Of a DNA stretch of 64,000 nucleotides, positions 57,740 to 64,000 are shown piece by piece. The stretch's first letter is position 1; every line of letters starts with the position of its first letter. Source of the stretch: Pictodentalium vernedei (Eukaryota; Mollusca; Scaphopoda; Dentaliida; Dentaliidae); NCBI GenBank assembly GCA_031216915.1, contig CM062296.1, forward strand, positions 453,840,287 to 453,904,286, read 5' to 3'. The notes below the pieces were generated by a model. It worked only from the letters and a program-made list of their open reading frames with translations, was not told the origin of the DNA and made no database searches. The position numbers and the translations under genes are program-made.

Positions 57740-59237
57740 TAACCACTAACTTGGAGTCATCCTACCAAGCTACAATGAAATCCCTTCATAATTATGGCCT
57801 GTGGAATATTCTAAAGGTTTTTGGGCTTCGTGCCTCTGTTGTTGTCACAGTTGCCCAAAAAGGATCGTTCTCATGTTGACATTATATGAAGTCAACCTAT
57901 CAAGTTACAAAGAAATCCCTCCATAAATATGACCTGTAGACTGTGCTAAAGGTTTTCGGGCTTCAGGCCCCTGTTGCCGTCACAGTTGCCCAAAAGGGGA
58001 CGTTCTCATCTAGACATTATATGAAGTCAACCTATCAAGTTACAATGAAATCCCTCCATAAATATGACGTGTAGACTGTGCTAAAGGTTTTTGGGCTTTG
58101 GGCTCAGGCAGCCATCATGGTTGAATGATCGCAACCAAAAGGGGATATTCTCATCTGGGCATCATGTGGATTGATCCTATGAAGTTACAATGAAATCCCT
58201 TCATAAATATGACCTGTAGACTGTGCTGAAGATTTTCGGGCTTCGGGCACCTGTAGCCGTCACAGTTGCCCAATCACGTCCAAAAGGGGACTTTCTCATG
58301 TGTAGAAATTATATGAAGTCACCCTATGAAGTTACAATGAAATCCCTCCATAAATATGACCTGTAGACTGTGCTAAAGGTTTTCGGGTTTTGGGTTCGGG
58401 CAATCGTGACGGTTGATAGATCACGCCCAAATGGGGAAATTCTCACGTAGACATCATACGGAGTCATCGTATCAAGTTACAATGATATCCGTCCATATTA
58501 AACATGACCTGCAGACTGTGCTATAAGTTTTTGGGTTTCGGGCTTGGGCAGCCATCACGGTTGACAGATCATGCCCAAATGGGGAATTTCTCATCTAGGC
58601 ATTATACAGAGGTATTCTATGAAGTTGCAATGAAATCCCTTCATAAATATGACCTGCAGACTGTGCTAATGGTTTTCGGGTTTTGGGCTCTGGCAGCCAT
58701 ACCGGTTGACCGATCATGACCAAAACGGGACATTCTCATGTAGACATGACCTAAAACCTGCATATGAAATTTCGTGACGATCAGACAAGAAATACCGGGT
58801 ATAGTCTCTGTACCTGAAGGTTGAATAAAAAACTTTAACCACAAACTTTAACCAAAACTCCAAATGTCAACTGAACAGGAATAAGAAAAAAAACAAAAAA
58901 AAACACTTGAACCTTCAGTAAAAAACTTTAACCACAAACTTTAACCAAATCAGGGATTGCCTTGAGTCGGGGCTGATCAGCCCAGGCCCCGAGAAGCACT
59001 TGCTGGGGGCTTTTTTTCAAGCCCCGACATTTTCCACAAAGAAGCACTAACAATAATGGACAAAATGGAAAATCAGCCCCAAAAAGGCCCCAACCTCAAT
59101 ATGTGGGGCACTTTTTTTAGGCCCTGACCATTTTACTCAAGGCGAGCCCTGCAAATGTTAACAGAAAAAGGCAGACGGACAGACGGGCGGATGGACAAAA
59201 GTCATTACTATAGCTCTCACTGTAAACAGTCGGGTTA
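57740..59237 (+). mobile_element. Tandem-unit array (family K) with terminal hairpin
   Basis: Seven or so units of about 140 bp contain CAAGTTACAATGAAATCCCT, GACCTGTAGACTGTGCTAAA and GGTTTTCGGGCTTCGGGC (57755-58700). After a less repetitive stretch come GCAGACGGACAGACGGGCGG and the end AGCTCTCACTGTAAACAGTC then GGGTTAA. A related end, CCCTGACTATAAACAGTCAG then GCTAA, lies at 56885-56909. The matching 5' partner was not found. Confidence 0.5.
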
Positions 59238-59984
59238 ATAAAAAATTAATCAAAATTTAGTTGAAGAAATTATTGGTCAATAATTTCATTCAATTTACAT
59301 AGGGGAATTTGGTTAAATGCACCCAAATGATACTTATTTCAGTGGCAAGACATTTTGTGTCCTGGGCAGGAATACAAACATACAAGGAGTTAATCCATGT
59401 GATAAATCAATCAAGAAAACCTTCTAACTGTTTCAGCTCTACTCGTTGCAATGAGGTGTCACAAGAAAAAGTTTTGTCGACAATTTTTGAAATTTTTTTT
59501 TTTTTTTAGCTGCTGAATTTATATATTTAGTAATTACGCGTACAGGTGATTTGTAATGTAAATGGTTAAAATCATAGCAGATTGAAAATTTAGGAATATA
59601 CTCATGTTCACTTCTTAGTTTTAATGTTTGAGAAGGTAAAATAGATTTAAAAATGTCACAGGAGTATACACATGAATTCGGGACACATGTACAGATCGAT
59701 GTACATGTATTGTACTTGTGAGACATACACAGTGATGACAATACTGACCCACTTATCTGTAGTGGGGGTAAAAGACTGGATATTTGTTCTGATACTATTA
59801 AATGTAATACAACATTATACCATCTATGGCAAGAAAAGAAACATAAAACTGAACAATGATTTCCATACAGGATGAACTTAAGTCTTTTGTCACATACACT
59901 TGACAGACTAGATTCAAATGCCAATCAGTAAACAAATTCATTTTAAAAAAAAAGCTGCTGCACTTCCAACCCTTGGTAATTTTT

Positions 59985-60226
59985 TTAACCCTTTACCCAA
60001 CGAATTGCCCGCATCCGCCCGCGCAATATGCAAATTCAGCAGTTGAAAAAATATTCTTTTCCAAAAAGTTTCAACAAAACCATATCATGTGCCCCTTCGT
60101 TGGAACGAGCTCGTCGAGCCGTTCCAACGAGGGGTCACATGATATGGTTTTGTTGAAATTTTTTGAACAAAAAGTGATATGTAAAAAAATAAATTTTGAT
60201 ATCGTCTGCATTGGGTAAAGGGTTAA
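59985..60226. mobile_element. TTAA-type palindromic MITE (family 1), intact ends
   Basis: The element is bounded by TTAA at 59985-59988 and 60223-60226, with ends TTAACCCTTTACCCAAC and TTGGGTAAAGGGTTAA. The core stem pairs ACCATATCATGTGCCCC with its complement around a GAGCTCGTCGAGC centre. It lies in the 19 kb IAP intron. The right TTAA is shared with the left end of a family 2-like MITE starting TTAACTGGCAGA. Confidence 0.75.
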
Positions 60227-61089
60227 CTGGCAGAATGGTAAATTATTGTTTTAAGTTGATTTGTAACATGATAATTTTTTTATAAACCCTTCTCCTAACA
60301 AAATAGCAATATCTGCCCAAAAAATAATAAACAGCACAGTTGAAAACAAGGGCTACGCCTGATGCATCATAAGCCTGATTCGGCTTTTTCAAATTGTACA
60401 TAACGACTGCTTTCATCTAACAAAAGACCTGCATTGCCAAGCACTAAATGCTTCAAAATGCATTTCGGCAGAGTGAAGAAAAAAAAATTGCCTAACTGAT
60501 GGGGGGTGGGGGTGTGGTTAAAGGATGTAATCACACCAAATGCTTAAAAATGCATTTTCTGACAAAGAAGTAAAAATAACAAAATGACACAGGGGTTATA
60601 GGAGTCAATTTTTTTCTGCATGTAAGCACTCCAAATCCTTAAAAATCCTGATAAGATCACTGATCCAATGTCAAGTTGAGACAGAACTCCCCACCAACCC
60701 CCCCCCCCCTCCCCCCAACCACCCCGCCCCCTCAAAAAAAACCCCCCAAAACAACAGAAAAACAAAAACCTAAACAAACTGGCTAGAACACTTTCTTTTA
60801 ATAGAGTCGATGGCTACATGCCAGATTCAACTGGCACTAAATGTTAAATTTACATAAAAAGTGTCCATCGGCACTTTCCAACAAGGTGGAATGAAAAAAT
60901 TACTGACAAAAAATTCTGAGAACATGATTTAACCTGGCTCTCTATCAGATAATAACCAAGAACTTCACAAGAGTTTGAAACTTTGAAACACTAACAGTCC
61001 AAGCTTTCAACAGTCATCTGTAATTTCCTGAATGCGGCTTTTGGAAACACAAGAGTTGAGAGTAACTCAAGACATATAATTAATCTTAC

Positions 61090-61176
61090 CATCTACACTG
61101 TCAACACAGGCTGGTGTATCAGCATGCAAGTCTATAAGTTCCTCCTCACTAAATGAAAACTCTTCAGACATTTCCA
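61090..61176 (-). CDS. Internal exon of the IAP gene: acidic linker
   Basis: This is an 87 bp exon with an acceptor ending TTTGACAG and a GTAAGA donor on the minus strand. It encodes EMSEEFSFSEEELIDLHADT followed by PACVDSVD, an acidic Ser/Glu-rich segment. It starts with 2 nt and ends with 1 nt of split codons, so it is also phase 1-1 and joins without a gap to the 41.7 kb exon to give Asp-Gly-Gly-Thr-Pro-Pro at the junction. The intron between them is 19293 bp and is mostly transposable elements. No BIR or UBA motif is visible in this exon or in the remaining 2.8 kb of the window upstream of it, so the earlier exons are presumed to lie past 64000. Confidence 0.72.
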
Positions 61177-61934
61177 CTGTCAAACTTGTGCAATGTAACT
61201 GATGAATGTTCATTACGAAGACAGCCCTATTACATGGTTTTAGTTGATAACATTTATAATGCATGTGAGAATTACCTCTCAAATAAATTTCTCTTTAATG
61301 ATCCGATTTTTCATATAACCAGACCAACAAACTAACAAAGACAGACAGACTGAAGGTTAAAACAGTTTTAGTTACATGTATAAAAATAATTAAAATATCA
61401 CCAATTGCTCTCAGATGAAAAGTTTATTCTTCATGTGTATTAAAAGAAGAAAATCCATCTCAATGAAATAAAAAATTCCCCTGCGAAGATCCCAAGTGTT
61501 TCAGAACCAAGTAAGCCAAAAAATTAACTGTATCACAAAACAACTAGAAATAAGCAACATGATCCTGGCCCTAATAAAAATGTTTTTCCCTGGTATAATA
61601 TTGCTGTCAATTAACTTTTAACCCTTACCCTTCGAGAAATTTTAAAATATTTTTCAATAAATCTAGTCATGGCTGCTGTAAAGCAGCCATGACAAAATTT
61701 GATAAAAAATTCATGAAAATTTGAATAAAGAAATCATTGGTAAAAAAGTTGATCAAGGTAGGAGAAAATTTTGTTAAATGTACTCAAATTTTACTTCTTT
61801 TAGTGGCAAGAGATTCAAGATGATAGGGAGTTCAATCACTGTCAGTGCAAAAAGAAATCCCTTCTATCCTCAAAGGCTTGAAGATTTTTTTTATTACATG
61901 TATAAATTTTTGCTTCGTTTGTTTGTTTGTTTGT

Positions 61935-62110
61935 TGGTGGTTAACGTCACATATTTATGCACTATGGCTAATCGTGACACAACATGGAGATGAAGTCAAG
62001 TTTAGTCAATCGTTGATCTACATGTTGCCCATTTTAGAGGACTTTCACCCCAAGCATTGGTGACTGGGTCCTATTTTACTAGTAAAGCGGAACTGGTTTA
62101 CCAGAATTTT
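61935..62110 (-). repeat. SINE-tail-bearing retroposon fragment
   Basis: On the minus strand its 3' end reads GATTAGCCATAGTGCATAAA then TATGTGACGTTAACC, the same tail as the SINE at 19967. Its upstream part (GGGCAACATGTAGATC, GTCACCAATGCTTGGGG) instead matches 21545-21750 and 62235-62425. A second element therefore shares the tail, as expected if both use the same partner LINE. Confidence 0.55.
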
Positions 62111-62234
62111 TGCTTCACATTAACAGTTTATATCCTGTGGCTTGGCAGTTCCTTCTTGGAAAGCCATTGCTGCTGCCTATTTAGGCAACCAAGGCGAGCC
62201 TAGAAGCAACTGTCACTGTACTTGAAATGTATAT

Positions 62235-62425
62235 ACTGGTGTTTAAGGATACATATTTCAGCACAATGGCTAACTGTGACCACAGTATGGATATAAAATC
62301 CAAGTCCAGCCAACTGTTTATACCCATGTTGCCCAATTTAGAGGACTTCCACCCCAGGCATTTTTTACCAGGTCCCATATTGCAAGTAATGCACAGCTTG
62401 TTTACCATAGTAAACAAGCACTGTT
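62235..62425 (-). repeat. Second copy of the SINE-tail-bearing retroposon
   Basis: This is a homologue of the copy at 61935-62110 in the same orientation, with the tail (TATGTATCCTTAAAC) at the low-coordinate side. It carries CCTGGGGTGGAAGTCC and the palindromic segment TTGTTTACCATAGTAAACAA near 62398-62417. The third copy, at about 21545-21750, contains the same TTTACCACAGTAAAC motif. Confidence 0.5.
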
Positions 62426-62739
62426 TCACTTCACAGGGTTCCCATGGGGAAGTTAGTTTTTAATTAACCCTCTGCAAACGGATGCAGAAACATCAAAATT
62501 GCAAGCTGCAGATTTTTCTCATAATGAAACTAAGAATTGAACCAAATCAATCTTGCTTGACGAAACTCATTGAGTTCTATCTAATAATATGAGTGAATTG
62601 GCGAAGTTTCTAGTTGCATTAATGGAAATAACTGAAACTACAAAATTTGTTAATTTGACACAATTGTGCAGAGTGTTAGGTGGGCCATTCAAATTTACAT
62701 GCATGAGGGTCTTTTCAGAGTTTATCATATTACATTTTA

Positions 62740-63160
62740 TGGAACCCTGTTAATTAAACAGCCACTTTGCCAATGAAAATAATTCAATTAACAGGAGTAT
62801 TCAATTAAATGGATTGTGTCACTTTCCCAAGATAAACTTAGCATTTATTCTATAATATCTTGTTTGACAGAGCCCCATGAGCTCTGTCAAACCAGATATA
62901 ACAGAATGAATACCTGTATTGGATGTACTGAGGCCAAGTAGGTCTATAAACAAAGGAAAACTGGGGCGAGTCAGGGTAATTTCTCGATAGGTTACACGAT
63001 TTTTTATTCAAATAACAGGAGTTTACTCTATAATCTATATTCAATTAACAGGTCAAATTAGTTCTGGAGAAATGGTAAATGGTTTTGTGTTGGGAAATTA
63101 TATTCAATTAACAGGGTTATATCAGTTAAGTGATATCCAGTTGAGTGGGGTCCAGTGTAC
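62740..63160. repeat. AATTAACAGG-rich repeat with a GACAGAGC hairpin
   Basis: TTTGACAGAGCCCCATGAGC then TCTGTCAAA forms a hairpin at 62863-62891. The flanks contain CAATTAACAGG repeatedly and CAGGGTAATTTCTCGA. Diverged copies lie at about 31480-31670, 32830-33060 (right part only) and 28365-28530. Confidence 0.5.
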
Positions 63161-64000
63161 AATTAAACAATTTACTGAGTGTGGTGAAAATAAAATAATC
63201 TTTTTAACTCACTGTGACAATATTAGTATCCCTGATAGGTGAGATGTGTGAAATCTCATCCGATGGCAAGATATCTGGGCATCTGGACCAAATATCTTGT
63301 CCCGAAGGGTGAGATTTCCCCATCTCCCACCCACACTCATCAGGGATAAATCCCCCCCACCCCCGACCAAAACACCCTGAGGTCATCAAAAGTAATTCAG
63401 GGGCACAGACAGTTGTATCGAACAATTTGTCCATTTCTGGAAAAAAAATGATTTGCTTATCGGAAAAAGTGCACAAAAAATCTGTATTTATCACAGGTAT
63501 ATACCACAGAATTAAATCCTAATGCAGGCAAGGCAGCTAGGAGTTGAAGATTTGTATCAAAATGAACACTGACACATTCCGGCGACGTCATACTGTGAAT
63601 TCTGCAATGTACTCGCATAACTTTTCGATGGCAATTTTGTGCAACTCGCCCCACTAATAATGGTGTTTATCCTAAAATTCATAAAATAGAGCCAAGTGTT
63701 TTGGTTTTGAGGTTGATGTTTTTTTTATTTTCTTCAACAAACGTACATCTGCTTATATTTCCAAAATGTGACACAATATGTTGTTTGTTTACAGAAGAAC
63801 ATGCGATGATTGAATAGCCCTGCACTCATCAAATTATGCTAAAAGCTGGTCACATGGGTCATGTGAGATAGATATCTATCTCACATGGCCTTCATACATG
63901 GGACATACATATCTTGTATAGGAAGTTGGGGGGGGGGGGGGGGAGGAAGAAATATCTAGTCCATCTTCTTAGCAATTACACAGGAAATAGTAGTATAGAT

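Noticed and set aside
59439-59924. 161-residue minus-strand frame (begins MAFESSLSSVCDKRL)
   Set aside because: No recognisable domain, Cys/Ser-rich composition typical of AT-rich noise, Lys run from a poly-T tract, and no splice or promoter support.
60544-60777. Minus-strand Gly/Trp-rich frame
   Set aside because: It is produced by the C-rich tract at about 60690-60735.

Overview
This is a window of animal nuclear DNA, most likely from a bivalve mollusc. It is AT-rich, has no prokaryotic gene organisation, and is packed with non-autonomous elements whose architecture (terminal hairpins, internal tandem units of about 140-300 bp, a GACGGACGG-type simple repeat near the 3' end) matches what is known from oysters, mussels and scallops (the pearl/CvA type). 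I found one convincing host gene. Three exons on the minus strand (61176-61090, 41796-41686 and 30802-30606) splice in a consistent phase into the C-terminal part of an inhibitor-of-apoptosis protein, ending in a complete C3HC4 RING and a stop codon. The BIR-coding exons would lie beyond position 64000. Its two introns here are about 19.3 kb and 10.9 kb and consist almost wholly of transposable elements.

Region by region. 1-3550: old repeats, with many copies of a TCTTTACCGTTA motif around a minus-strand tandem-unit element. 3550-7880: two large tandem-unit elements separated by a GC-richer island. 7880-13375: further tandem units, palindromic MITEs and a roughly concentric set of inverted repeats with GACGATTCGTC-type phrases. 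13375-16990: three arrays of one tandem-unit family, with a short coding-like relic at 14390-14640. 17000-25900: AT-rich DNA with palindromic MITEs and several SINEs, two of which have clear target-site duplications; one has a tRNA head and one a 5S rRNA head, and they share a body. 25960-29850: further tandem arrays. 30150-31390: the RING exon, flanked on both sides by copies of one MITE. 31400-61090: the two large introns, holding a Tc1-like transposon, nested tandem-unit elements, MITEs and arrays rich in AGGTCA half-sites. 61090-64000: the third exon, SINE-related fragments and a few weak exon candidates.

The most striking pattern is that at least five different tandem-unit families share one end design. 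Each has a short hairpin at the 5' end, followed within about 30 bp by a 10-14 bp motif that is the reverse complement of the 3' terminus. The motif differs between families, but its two copies always change together. Comparing filled and empty sites inside other repeats gives near-exact boundaries, shows insertion into A-runs without an obvious target duplication, and lets the insertions be ordered in time. This fits non-autonomous Helentrons (HINEs), although no Rep/helicase gene is present. A second theme is at least three palindromic MITE families bounded by TTAA, as expected for piggyBac-type mobilisation.
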